A stretch of 64,000 nt of DNA from Erythroxylum novogranatense. Lineage: Eukaryota; Streptophyta; Magnoliopsida; Malpighiales; Erythroxylaceae. The notes under the pieces were generated by a model, which had not been told where the DNA came from, did not search any database, and was given only the letters and a program-made list of their open reading frames with translations. Positions within the stretch are counted from its first letter, which is position 1. The number at the start of each line of letters is the position of its first letter. Below are positions 1-11,729 of this stretch, piece after piece. The position numbers and the translations under genes were made by a program. The stretch lies in contig CM057234.1 of assembly GCA_029891385.1 (NCBI GenBank), positions 27,328,350 to 27,392,349 of the forward strand. Reading direction: 5' to 3'.

Positions 1-935
1 AGTATGAGCATATGATAAAACGATTATGTGCTTCTGTTTAGGTTAGAGTGGAACCATTCTGTTCATCACGTGCACATTGATAAGAGCCTTCTCCCGGCTG
101 CCTGCTTGTGGCTTATGAGTTCCGAAAAGGACTCATTTTATTCATGGTGTAAACTTTGGTTTCACCATTCTGTTTTCGTGGAACCCTCGAGCTATTTGTT
201 TATGCATTTACATTTTGATTTGTCAAGTTATGCGGCAAGATTGAGTTTTATGTTTTGATGATTAATTACACTTGACATGTTCTATGTGATGATATGTTGA
301 ACTATGAGTTGTGAAATTGAATTGCTAGGCCAATGAGATATAGACGTATATGAATATATGAAGAATATGCATGTTTGATTGTGTGGCTCATTATCAATGG
401 CTATAAATGTATAAGCCACTGAGCTTCGCAGCTCATTTCATTACCTCCCACTCCGTAGGTGAAGAAAAAACAAAACAAGAGAATTGTGAACCTTGCAAGG
501 CATTTGGCAACTCCAAGATAGCTATATTGAGTAACTAAGATAGTTCAGAGACTTTTGGTATTTAGAATCATATTAAGCATAAGCATTCAATTGTATCATG
601 TGCATTTTGTATTCTGTAATAAGCCAGCGGTGTGGTTTTATTATGCAAATAAAGTTTTTTTCAAACTATTTTGCTTTGTAATGAAATCAAGAATTGAAAA
701 AGATCTTTTAAGTATGTTCATGTTTGTCTTCTTAGTTGAGATTGGGAATTGTTATTAGTAATGGGATATGATATTATATGGTATTAAAAGAAGGTATGTA
801 TGTACGTTTTGTGTTATATGTTGGTGATTTGGGTTTTGTTCGAAGGTTTCGCTGCGATGAGGCCCAGAGTACGTCGCAGCGAACCTTTATCAAAAGATTT
901 CGGTGCTAATTTTGGTGACTTCGTCGTGGCGATAC
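1..935 (+). mobile_element. LTR-like fragment of an old Ty3/gypsy-type element, left half
   Basis: No gene is visible. The stretch resembles the solo LTR at 17005-19245: both carry the cttcttccggctgcc-like block (around 85-110 and 18500), the 'ccactgagcttcgcagctca' block (415 and 18797) and 'aaccttgcaaggcat' (489 and 18860), in the same order on the plus strand. It ends in a GC-rich, self-complementary stretch (about 847-930). It is cut at 935 by the gypsy insertion and resumes at 16243. The window edge removes its start, so its full length and internal region cannot be judged. Confidence 0.55.
931..935. repeat. Target-site duplication (left) of gypsy element 1
   Basis: The pentamer gatac directly precedes the TGTAGCG terminus at 936 and is repeated at 16238-16242 directly after the GCTACA terminus. 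A 5-bp duplication is the normal footprint of Ty3/gypsy integrase. Confidence 0.9.
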
Positions 936-1384
936 TGTAGCGCCCCCTCACCGTAGGGTACACACCGGGACGCCCGTGGGTCGTTCCGACGCATATCCCA
1001 CAGTAAGGAAGTGCTACGATCGCTAACGATCACTAAACACTCGCATGGCATCAATAAAATAAACCACAACATGCAATTCACTAATATTTAAAACCACAAT
1101 ATTTCTTTCATTTCACAATAACAATCCAAAATATAGACAAGTCTATCAGTCCCTTACAACTAAATACAACAATCCAAAAAGGGAAACTGATAAAAACGTC
1201 TATACTAGGTCATCCCAAAAATATAGTCCCAAAAGAAGTCACCCCACCGACCGACTGCGATCCATCAACGCTTGATCACGAACGCATAATGCAGTAAACG
1301 CTCGACACGGAGCTAGAGTCCTACTGACGTTGTCCTGAAAAATATATTGCAATGTTGGGTGAGTTTGCGAACTCGATGAGAAAC

Positions 1385-1389
1385 CATCA
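1385..1389. repeat. Target-site duplication (left) of the nested 4.1-kb solo LTR
   Basis: The pentamer catca precedes TGTAACACCCC at 1390 and is repeated at 5502-5506. The partner LTR at 13375 reads aaaccatcatcgatgg without a break, which shows the empty site directly. Confidence 0.93.
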
Positions 1390-4300
1390 TGTAACACCCC
1401 ACTCCCGCATGACCCGAACCCGACATCGATGGTGATATCCGAGTTCGTGCCCCGCGAGGGTGGCGTGCTACATCACTCAGTCAGTCAAATTTAGTATAAA
1501 TAAATTTTTTTTCAAACATTCATTCCATCAGAGCCATTTCTATTTTTTTTCTTTCATTTACACTAATGTGCGCGAAAAACGGTAGATAATTTGCATCAAC
1601 GTGCATAGATAACCAATTTCAGTTAATACGATCAGTTTCAGTTATTACAAATAGTCAACCATAAATTACAATAACCATTTTATGTACAAAATGTAACCAC
1701 ATTGGCCCATTACACATACAATTAGTCATTTTGGAATACAATTTATTGGACACTAATGCATTTAAAATCGATCCCGATCTCTTCTACTTCAATACCCAAC
1801 AACGTTATACGCCTGCTGCTAACGGGTATTCTTCGAGTCCCTGAAAATAATTGCAAATTTTGGGTGAGTTTTATGAACTCAAGGAGAAACCATCATCGAT
1901 GGTTCACTCAACTCATGCATATTCAATCAATTTACTAAATAATACATACAATCACATTTTCAAATGTAAGGCGTTTACTTTAACACAATTCATATTCAAT
2001 CATTTATAGATGCAATGCACATGTGATACTTTTCTTTTCATTTCATTGTTGTGACTGCTACTGGCTTGTCCCCATGGCGGGCACATTGCGTTGAGCCGTG
2101 GCTCGAAAACATGGGCTTGAAGCCACGATACATTGAGCCCGAGGCTCAATACGTTGGATCCGAGGTCCTGTGCGTTGAGCTGAAAGCTCTCATATACGTT
2201 GGGCGTGATATGCCCTGATACGGTGGCTGCTCCGGTCACAACTGCCTTTATCTGATCATACTTTTATGCATGCAATGTACGTGTTCCAATTCACATTCAC
2301 AGTCATTTTACATTTCAAAGACCAATTCCCATTCCTTCGGACCTTCGGTCCGGTAATTCAGTCACTAATAAATTTCATATTCACCAATGATTCCATTGAA
2401 GCACCCATGCATAGTTACACACAAATAACACTTCGATATCACATTCCAAATATTTCAGACACCTACGGTCCAAAATCAGTCAAAATCAAACACACATAAC
2501 CCTCCATTATCTCCATATGGCATAATTGCAAAATATTAAACACATAAAGGTTGAGGAACCAACTAGGTTACTCACCTGTATTTTCGAGCCAAAATCTGGC
2601 CGTCTCAGTGACGTCGGTGGACCGACGCTCCAAGTGTGACTCTATAACAGTGACAGTATACATACATTATCAATTGTTCAATCAGAACTATTTCAGAATG
2701 CACATGTAACACTTAGAAGGTGCACAATGCATGATCATGATATTTCCGTCCCTAATCCCATTTTTTTCCATCATAAAAATCCGTCTAAAAATTAGAAACC
2801 TATCAAGGCCGACGGCATGCAATTCGGGCCTCTATAGGTCCCCAATTAAACAAAACAAGAATTAAACAGACCTTATCTGGATCCACGCCAATTTCCGCCT
2901 AAAATCCGAATCTCTCAGAAAATGAAATTCAATATTCTATGAATCCGATGCCTCAAGAATCAGGTCAATCGGACGTCGGACGGAAAAGTAATTGACAAAA
3001 GAATCACCAAATACCAAATAATCAAATAATAATAAAAATAATATATACATATTGCACCTGGCGAGGCGTAGCCCTCGCGACCGGGCCAACTTACCTTGCC
3101 TCGCGAGGGCGAGGCGTCGCCCTCGCGATCTGGCGAGGTTCTACCTCACTCCTTCCCCTTTTTTTTTCCTATTTCCAATCCAAACTTTCAACACCCATAT
3201 CTCTTTGCACACAAATCAGAAAAATACAAACCATAGCTTGTTGGAAAGATCATGAAAATCTCTACCATTCTCATGAAGATCATAAAAATCAATTTCACCC
3301 CTAAGGGTGTCAAATATCCCATCGAAGCTACTGTCTACTCAAAACCTCTCAAACAGTGCAATACTTTGCAAATTCAGTAACTACTCATTTCCTCAGTCAA
3401 AAATAACACAATAAATATGCTCAGTAAATTAACAATGTTATCTACAACTTTCATGAACAACCAAAATCAAATTCACTTGCTAACTAAATCAAACAATTCA
3501 CCAAAGCATCAGCCCTCTGAAATCAACCAATCTGGATAGTGATGTTTCAAACAATATAACTCCTTGTAAAAATGTCGAAAAATTGCATACTTTATACCCA
3601 TGAAAAGATAAAACATAGTACTACACTTATCATGAAGGGCTCGGAATCAAATTCCATCATTAACCAATTTAAAACAGTCCTGCAAGTTACTGCCCTATTC
3701 AACAGTCCATGACCTAACTTCAGTCCAATCTTTGAAACATCATAAGTCCCAATTATGTTATCTAAAAATAGCATGCTATATACCATTTTCAAGATAATCA
3801 CTTCCTTTACAATTCTTCAGAAGATCTCTCAAACCAATTCAATTCACATAAATTGGTAAAATTACTCCTAATCAGAATGTGCACCAAATCTGACATTTCA
3901 GCTAGGTTTCACTCAATGCATTAAGACAGCTAATAGTCATCAGTCCATATCTCCTCATATACACATCGAAAAATTACAAGATCAGTGGCTTTGGAAAGAT
4001 AACTTAATAGGCTTCAACTTTCATTTAGTCCATTTGTCCTAATTCCTTCTCAAATAATTTAGAAAATCATCAAAACAATCAAGTTATTAATCCGATACTG
4101 TTCACCTAAGTCAAAACAATAACTTTCCAAGCCAAATTTTAACCTCTTAGAGTTACAATTTGACAACACCTATTTCACACAAATATGTAGCTAACATCCC
4201 AAAGTTTCATTGGGCACAAACCTCACCTCATTTTCATTCCTACACAATTAGTTATCAGCAAAACATTACAATAGGTTCAATAGTCACTTTCCAGCTTTCA

Positions 4301-5501
4301 TCAACAACTTAACTCCTATCATTTCTAACACCAATAACACATCACTAAGCATCCATTTTCACCTCAATTCAGCCACAAAATCATCACAACAATTTCTTAC
4401 ATCATAGAGCATATTTGGCAGCAACCCCATACCCAAGTTCCATACTTTATTTACATTTATCTCACATCATAACATCATTAACAACATTTAAATCCACAAG
4501 CTTTCACTACCATATCCACTCTCCTCACACAAGCATGCATTTAAACCCATTCAAACCTACCACTATCATGATCAAGTACATGCATAAATGCTCTCCATGA
4601 ATGCCTCTAACTATCAAAAGAAGGAATACAAATACAATTCTTACCTTAAACAAGTTACAAGCTCTACTTTCCTCAAATCTTCAAGTTCACACCAACTTTT
4701 TTTTTTTCCAATCCTCACCCACGGTTATCACTAGATAATACACATGATTTACCATCTTCACAAGGTGAAAGTTTGGTCTTGGTTGAGGATAAAGAGAGGC
4801 AAACAAGTAGCAAGAAAAAGCTTCTCATATGGAATGGAAAAGAGCATACGAAGGAGGATAGCAATGCACCCACGGATGATGATATTTTTCACTTTCAAAT
4901 AACCCCCTTTTACAACTTTCAAGATGATATACCTATACACTTAAGAGGAATAACCGAGAATGCTTAGAGGGAAATAAGACAAAGTCATTTAATGACAAGG
5001 GACACTTGTCCTAAATGGAAAAAAGACAAAAATGAACTTAATTAACATAATTTAATCATAACACTAATCTCATTTAATCTTAATCCAACATATGCTAATG
5101 GTCCTATAACAATTCCCACAATTATTTATTCCATAATCCAATGCCATTAGGCAGTCCTTTTTAGTACAGAGAAAGTCACTCAGTCAGTCAGTTGGAATTT
5201 TTCCGGTCCGAGCAAGAACCCCGAAAAATTCCAGAAAAATTTCCGAAAATCCCTTAAAATAGAAAACAATTTATGGCATACTCAGAATAATTTTTCAAAC
5301 CCATTAACCACGTTAATCCCAATAAAATTGCCTTAGGCACAAAAACTGGGAATATCATGTATGTATGTACGGTCATTTCATGTGCACAGATTTCGTTGTT
5401 CACTAGTACCAGTATGCTTAAACAATACTAAGAAATCCCTATCAATCTCATCCTATGCCAATTTACTACTTTACCCTTCCTGTCGGGGGTGGGATGTTAC
5501 A
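1390..5501 (-). mobile_element. Solo LTR (about 4.1 kb) of a large gypsy family, nested in element 1's LTR
   Basis: The insert starts TGTAACACCCCACTCCCGC, ends GGGATGTTACA and is flanked by catca on both sides. The uninterrupted copy of the host LTR (12925-16237) proves the insertion point. No gag or pol similarity is seen inside, so this is most simply a solo LTR left by LTR-LTR recombination. It shares with the neighbouring LTRs the blocks 'accatcatcgatggttcac' (about 1888) and 'gaaccaactaggttactcacc' (about 2555), which fixes its orientation as minus. A GC-rich inverted block (about 3056-3150) with ctcgcgaggg repeats lies in its middle. The same family recurs in plus orientation at about 42240-43493 plus 51546-51565. 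Confidence 0.85.
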
Positions 5502-5506
5502 CATCA
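5502..5506. repeat. Target-site duplication (right) of the nested solo LTR
   Basis: Second copy of catca, immediately after ...GATGTTACA. The host LTR sequence tcgatggttcaccc continues at 5507. Confidence 0.93.
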
Positions 5507-6887
5507 TCGATGGTTCACCCAACTCATGCATATACATCTAATATATATCTCATAGATATATTTTAAGACAATTTACAACACTATAAGCACTTTACACAAT
5601 TTACACAGTTACACTATCACATATCTCAGATATATCAATTCACATTTAGCATACATCACACGTATTCACAATTTCGCTACACTGACAAATGCATAATGTA
5701 TGCAATTTCTCATTTTATGATGTTGTTATGACTGAGCGGCAATATTCACATTTTGGTCGGTAGGAGAGCCCTCAGGGTATGCACTACGCCCACTCACTTT
5801 AGGAATAGGAGAGCCCTCGGGTATGCACTATTTCCTTTTGGCCTTAGGCCCATTCACTGATATCGAGCTTAAAGCTCTGATCACTAAGCTCCAGTCACAA
5901 CTGATTAATTACCCCTTATGTTCATGCTTAGCATGCACTAACACTTGCACAATCTCTAGCACATTTATCTCACTTCACTCGCTTGTCACAATCGAACACT
6001 TACTCACAATTATATACACTGATTCTCAATCACAGGTATTCACATTTATATATCACACTTGGTGCAATCACTAACACTTATCACATTTAACTCATTCACT
6101 TCACATTTATATCATTCACTTTTACACTTAATTCACACACATTCACAGCACATTTAATCACATAAAAACTGAGGAACCAACTAGGTTACTCACCAGTAAT
6201 CTCCGAGCTATTGCTCGAAGTCCCAAAGAATGTCGTGATCCGTCGATCCAACGGCGCCTCTATAACAATTCAAATGAATTATCATCACCACTTGCTCAAT
6301 TAATTCAATTCATCGATGCACATGTCTTAATTCAAACTATATGATGCATGATCATGATTTCCCAACACTAAGACCCAAATCGCTATCTCTCGCTTCACAA
6401 TCACAATTCACTATTCACTAGGTCAATAGCATTCCTTAAATTCAAATTCACTCACTCAAACTCTAATCATACTCCGCTTAGTTACAACATAACTCTTTGG
6501 TCACATTAGAAACTATAATGGACTCTCTTCGATAATTGCAATCCCAAATTAAAATTCAAACTCTCAGTATTTATCACAATTATAGACCTCTTTCTCTAGT
6601 TTATAACTAATCAAGTATCACCTTAATTGGAATACCACAGACTCAAGATATCATCACAATATCTTTGAAACATGTTCAAGAAACATCTAGTTCATGTTCC
6701 TCCACCAATACCCTTATTTTGATTCAATCAATCATTTCCAATTTAATACTAAAAACCATAAATTGTTTGTGGAGAGATAAAGAAATGTGTTAGGAATCCA
6801 ATGCTTCAAGAATCAGGTCATTTGGAGCTCTATAGTTCAAGTTATCCTCAAAACACTGATCTATGCACAGACTGTTTTCCTTCCGTC

Positions 6888-7425
6888 TGATTTTTGCTTC
6901 AGCTGGTTTTCGCTTCAGCTGATTTTCCTTCAGCTGATTTTCGCTTCAGCTGATTTTCGCTTCAACTGATTTTCCTTCAGCTGATTTTCGCTTCAGCTGA
7001 TTTTCGCTTCAGCTGATTTTTCTGTCCAGAACATATCCACTTATATAGATCATATCTTTTGACTCCGATATTCAAATTGGACAAACTTGGCATCTATCTC
7101 ATAGAGAAAAGAGATATCTACAACTTTCAAGAAGGACATTTTGTCCAAATCTATCGATATCAAGTCCATATCGTCTGCTTTTGCTTCAGCTGATTTTCCT
7201 TCAGCTGATTTTTCTGTCCAGAACATATCCACTTATATAGATCATATCTTTTGACTCCGATATTCAAATTGGACAAACTTGGCATCTATCTCATAGAGAA
7301 AGAGATCTACAACTTTCAAGAAGGAAATTTTGTCCAAATCTATCGATATCAAGTCCATATCGCCTGCTTTTGCTTCAGCTGATTTTCGCTTCACTGATTT
7401 TCCTTCACTGATTTTTCTGCTCGTA
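6888..7425. repeat. CAGCTG-rich minisatellite and 192-bp tandem duplication inside the 3' LTR
   Basis: Roughly 16-bp units of the type cttcagctgattttcg are repeated from about 6895 to 7026 and reappear around 7180-7215 and 7370-7425. Between them a block of about 192 bp (from ctgtccagaacatatcc at 7022, again at 7214) is tandemly duplicated. The partner LTR has the same array at about 14758-15300 with one more, slightly changed copy. No coding function is apparent. Confidence 0.85.
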
Positions 7426-8354
7426 ACATGTCCACTTATATAGATCATATCACCAACACCAAAAGTTTTCTCAACAACTCATTTAACACTATAACATAAT
7501 TTATTTCTCCCCAACTACCCAGTATTTATGAACAAACATATGAAATACATTTTCCATGAAGATGACAGAAATCTCTCAACTTTATTTCACAAATCCCTAA
7601 CAAAGAAGGGATTTCTAACACTTACCCGCTGAGAACTCAAACAAATCTTCAAGCCCTAAACTCCACACGAAAAGATCAGCTTCGGTTTCTCCTTAGAGTC
7701 GAAAACATCAATGGCGAGAAAGGTTGGTGAAAGAAAGGAAGAACACCAAAGTCCCTTAGAAGATATTTTGGGTGGGAAAGCTCTATGTCCTCGAGAGAGA
7801 AGTTTTGAAAGAAAGGAATAAAGAAGGCTTGGACAAGACTTAACCCATCAGCCCTCAAGGAATAGTGACCACCTACTCCTAGCTAGAGTACAAAGTCCAA
7901 GTACACATGTCACTTTCTTAATGAATAAACTCTAACTTAGTTACTTTTGAACTAACTCCATTTAGTTCTCCCTTCCAATATAACCAAACTATCTCCAAAA
8001 CTTCATTTAATTTATTTCTTGCTCCCAACTATAAATATATCTTTCAATACACCATAACTTTACCAACATATACAAATACAATAATTCCACCAAAATTCAA
8101 AATCGCAAGATTTCACTAACCCAATTATTTCAACATTTTTAATAATCACAATTCCACAAAATCATCTCAATTTCACTTTTCCAAACACAATCACTATCAA
8201 ATGCCGAACAATCATGAATGCATGTCACTATGTATATGCATGTGCAAAATGATCTATCTCTAAAATCAGAGGCCACAAAACACTCGATCACAAATTAAGC
8301 ACTAACAACTCTACACTCATAACACGATGCTCATCGATCAGAACGGATGCTACA

Positions 8355-8372
8355 ATTCTCCTCCTAAAAGAA
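8355..8372 (-). other. Polypurine tract of gypsy element 1
   Basis: On the minus strand a purine-rich run (ttttaggaggagaat) directly precedes the TGTAGCATCC start of the 3' LTR, where the plus-strand DNA primer of reverse transcription is expected. Confidence 0.8.
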
Positions 8373-8419
8373 AATTTTGTCCCGAATTTCATACCGACCG
8401 GTCGAACAGATGAGGGTAC

Positions 8420-8680
8420 TGCCTCCTCACGTGCTCCTCGCCTCCCATGTTGCCTCCTTCAAGAATGGTTCTTCCATAGGACTTTCACCAATGGAATCAC
8501 CCCGCTCCTCAATTGCTTGACCCGCGATCCGATAATCTGCACCGGCTCCTCAACATAACTCAAATCACTCGCTATCTCGATCTCTTGAGCCGGATCATAT
8601 GAGTCGGTCCGAGCGATATCTCCGAGCATACTCACATGAAACACATCATGCAACCGAGACATCTCACTAGGCAATCTCAC
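8420..8680 (-). pseudogene. Integrase C-terminus / chromodomain-like tail of element 1 (broken)
   Basis: The translation reads RLPSEMSRLHDVFHVSML, then EEPVQIIGSRVKQLRSG, then IPLVKVLWKNHS. Just past the frame break it continues EEATWE. This is the well-known 'HDVFHVS...VLW...EEATWE' tail that follows integrase in plant chromodomain-bearing Ty3/gypsy elements. In the family it binds chromatin marks and steers integration into heterochromatin. An indel just after NHS separates the last piece from the main frame. The segment is adjacent to the PPT, as expected for the 3' end of pol. Confidence 0.75.
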
Positions 8681-8699
8681 CTATAGGCCAACGGTCCAA

Positions 8700-9755
8700 T
8701 CCTCTCAAGAATCTCATACGGACCGATATACCGAGGACTCAACTTACCCTACGGCCAAATCTCAACACTCCTCTAAGGTGACACTCGGAGGAACACTCAT
8801 CACCTACATCAGACTCCATCTCCGCCGATGCCGATCCACATAGCCCTTCTGCTCATCCCGAGCCACCTTAATGCGACTCAAATCACTCTCACTTTATCCA
8901 TCAGATCCGGATCACCTCGGGGCCCTCAAGCATCCTCACACCCTCTTCATCCCAAAGAAAGAGGTGATCTGCACGGCCTGCCATACAAGGGCTCATACGG
9001 TGCCATCCCAATATCGCTCTGCATCGATTATTGTACGCAAACTCAATCGAGCCAAGCATCGTCCCAAGCACCTCTCAACTCTAATACACATGCTCTCAAA
9101 GATATCCTCAACAGCCTTGATCGTCCTCTCACTCGCCCATTTGTCCGAGGATGAAACATCAGACTAAAGTTCACACCGAACCCAATCGTCGATCGCAGTT
9201 CCTCCGTAACTCAAGTAAATCTGGGATCCCTATCTGACACAATCGATACTCGAACCTCATGCAGTCGTACAATCTCTGCCACATACTTCTGGGCCAACTG
9301 ATCAAGAGTATTATTCTCTCGCACTGGCAAGAAGTGAGCCAATTTGGTCAACCGGTCCACTATGACCCAGATCACATCACACTACCTTGGTGTCCTAGGC
9401 AACCCCATAATAAAATCCATCGTGATCCGCTCCCATTTCCACTCAGGAATGGGCAACGAATGCAATCTCCCAATCGGGACCGGTGCTCACTTAACTCGCC
9501 GGGCATGTCAAACACCAAGAGACGAACTCTGCCACTTGCCTCTTCATACCTGGCCACCAGAAATGCAACTTAAGAGTATTATACATCTTGGTGACACCAG
9601 GATGCATCGCATAGGTAGCCACACGCGCCTCCTCCAATCTCTCGCTCGGCTCCATCCACATCGTGCACACATAATCTCCGACCCATCCAAAGAGTCTCAT
9701 CTCTCAACTCAAAATCAACTCGACCACTCTAACTCTATCCATCAATCTCACTAAC
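8700..9755 (-). pseudogene. Integrase domain of gypsy element 1 (multiply frameshifted)
   Basis: The HHCC zinc-binding segment is visible around 9700-9490: MHPGVTKMYNTLKLHFWWPG, then MKRQVAEFVSWCLTCPAS. The start of the DDE core follows near 9470-9395 ([11 protein letters not shown], then [11 protein letters not shown]). Frames change several times within about 1 kb, and no intact DDE core can be read. In an active element this protein would insert the cDNA into the chromosome; here it is dead. The longest open frame over this DNA (9344-9754, plus strand) is antisense to integrase and is not taken as a gene. Confidence 0.8.
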
Positions 9756-9924
9756 ACCGGATCCCGACATCGAACTCTCCCGATCTAATCTCGTAACATC
9801 GGCCTCAATCTCGAGTAGCTATTAAGGCTCCATCCCGAGCCAAATCCATCTCGCACATTAAGTGCCCTCAATCAATCAAACGGGCAATCTCTCACTCAAC
9901 TGAGCCGCACTAATATGAGATTTC

Positions 9925-10390
9925 CTACCAACGATTCCGCCACCACATTGGCCTTCCTGGATGATACTCAATCGTGCAGTCATAATCCTTCAAAAGCTCA
10001 ATCCACCACCTCTGTCTTAGGTTCAGCTCTCTCTGACTCAACAGATATCTCAAACTCTTATGATCCGTGAAGATCAGGAACGTCTCACCATACAGATAAT
10101 GCCTCCAGATCTTCAAGGCAAACACTATCGCAGCCAACTCTAAATCATGCATTTGGATAATTCACCTCGAGACCTCAATTGTCTCGAGGCATACGCTATC
10201 ACTCTCCCATGCTGCATCAACACACAACCCAAACCCCGCCGCGAAGCATCATCAATACCTCAAATCCTTCGGACCACGACGCAAAGCCAACACCGTGCCG
10301 TGGTCAATCGATGCCTAATCTCCTCAAAGCTCCTCCGACACTCATCCGTCCATCCGAAACCACATTCTTCCTCGAAGTTTCATCAGCAAT
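9925..10390 (-). pseudogene. RNase H domain of gypsy element 1 (broken)
   Basis: Around 10240-10170 the minus strand reads [17 protein letters not shown], then IAYASRQLR. After a frame break, 10152-9925 reads [20 protein letters not shown], then [16 protein letters not shown] and [15 protein letters not shown]. These are the hallmark blocks of Ty3/gypsy RNase H, which degrades the RNA strand of the RNA/DNA hybrid. The end (YHPGRP) loses frame by an apparent single-base deletion where the family reads YHPGKANVVADALSRK. It follows RT directly, as in all gypsy polyproteins. Confidence 0.85.
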
Positions 10391-10599
10391 AAATCACCGA
10401 AACCCTCGACAAACCTCCGCTAATACCTCGCTAGTCCGAGGAAACTACGCAACTCGACACGCCCTCGGAACCTCCCAACTCAAGACCGCCAACCTTGTGA
10501 GGATTTACCCGATACCCTCACCGCATACAATATGCCCTAGAACACTACCTCATCCACCAAAATTCACATTTCAGAATTTGGCATACAATTGCTCTCTCT

Positions 10600-11404
10600 C
10601 ATGATCCGCAACACGATCCTTAGATGCTCGCATGATCCCGCCACTCCTCGAATACACTAGGATATCATCAATGAACACAATCACAAACCGATCAAGGTAG
10701 GCTGAAATACCTTATTCATCAAGGCCATAAAGGCTGCCGGTATTGGTCAACCCAAACGGCATCACTAGAACTCGAAATGCCCATACCTACTCCCTCAACG
10801 CACTCTTAGGCACATCGGCCTCCGTTATCCTCAATCGACAATATCCCGACCTCAAGTCCAACTTGGTAAACACTCGAGCTCCTGAATCGATCAAATAGAT
10901 CATCGATCCTAGGCAAGGTACTTATTCTTGACAAGAACTCGATTAAGTCGCCTATAATCGATACACGCCTCAAAGTCCCATCTTTCTTCTTCACGAACAA
11001 CACCGGAGCTCCCCACGGCGAAAACACCGGGTCTAATAAACCCTTATCCAATAACTCCGCAATCGAGCCTTAAGCTCTCTCGCCTCTACGGTGCCATCCT
11101 ATACGGAGGTATAGATATAGAGCAAAGACTGAACGAGGTCTATCACAACCTCTCTCTCCGATCCAAGCAGAAACCCAGAACTCATCGGGAACACATCCGA
11201 AAACTCCCTGATCAAGGGAACATCCTGCAAACTCTGTTGCACTCTAGAATCCACCACATGAGCCAAATAGGCCTCACAACCCCCTCGCATCAAACTCAGA
11301 GCACTCATGAAGGAAATCATCCTAGTAGCCGGCACCGCCGACCGACGCCGAAATACAAATTTCAGTCGACCAGAGAATCTAACACGACCTCCTTGGTATA
11401 ACAA
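10600..11404 (-). pseudogene. Reverse transcriptase domain and upstream linker of gypsy element 1 (broken)
   Basis: The linker (11404-11099) contains GCEAYLAHVVDS, then IREFSDVFP. RT begins near 11051 with [20 protein letters not shown] and continues, after indels, with [10 protein letters not shown]. Further on, VMPFGLTN is readable near 10770-10740 and LDRFVIVFIDDI near 10710-10670. FIDD is the gypsy form of the YxDD catalytic motif, so the active-site aspartates are kept while the frame is not. The domain lies between protease and RNase H, as expected. Confidence 0.87.
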
Positions 11405-11506
11405 TCCATCACAGCTCTATGGGCGATAGCCACCCATCCTAGATCACATCAATCTCTCTCGGGGACAACACTATAAGGTCCGCTCTCAACTCGCCTCGAT
11501 CAATCA

Positions 11507-11692
11507 CTATCCGACACCCTCGCAGACCTCTCTTAACATTGTCGTACTACCTAGAGGTGTACTCACCTCTAGCCCACACTGCAATCTCTCTCTATCACAA
11601 TGCAGTCTACATGCCACATGCGGTGCAATAAATGAATGAGTGGATCCAGGATCCATCAATGCATAAACCTCAAAATCATAAATCGAGAGCAT
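11507..11692 (-). pseudogene. Aspartic protease segment of gypsy element 1
   Basis: The 61-codon frame contains ALMDPGSTHSFIAPHVACRL. The DPGSTHSFI form is seen in many plant Ty3/gypsy proteases in place of DSGATHSFI. In the family this enzyme cuts the Gag-Pol polyprotein. The frame is isolated by stops on both sides. It sits between the gag zinc-knuckle region and the RT linker. Confidence 0.7.
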
Positions 11693-11729
11693 ACCAAGAA
11701 TAACATCCGGAGACTCGAGCCTCCCGCCG

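Larger units (their letters stand above)
936..8354 (-). repeat. 3' LTR of gypsy element 1 (interrupted by a nested solo LTR)
   Basis: On the plus strand it begins TGTAGCGCCCCCTCACCG and ends GGATGCTACA. Without the 4112-bp insert and its extra 5-bp duplication it is about 3.3 kb, matching the partner at 12925-16237 (3313 bp). It holds a CAGCTG-rich minisatellite (about 6895-7026) and a 192-bp tandem duplication starting near 7022 and 7214. Short antisense ORFs in these repeats are not genes. Confidence 0.9.

Noticed and set aside
6895..7425. Regular repeats suggesting a CRISPR-like array
   Set aside because: Repeats are degenerate, contiguous and inside a plant LTR; no unique spacers of constant length and no cas genes.
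9344..9754. 136-codon plus-strand open frame, one of the longest in the gypsy region
   Set aside because: It is antisense to the integrase zinc-binding and core blocks ([21 protein letters not shown]), which are recognisable in pieces on the minus strand.
10179..10604. 141-codon plus-strand open frame
   Set aside because: Antisense to RT/RNase H of element 1 ([15 protein letters not shown] on the other strand); no protein family in this frame.
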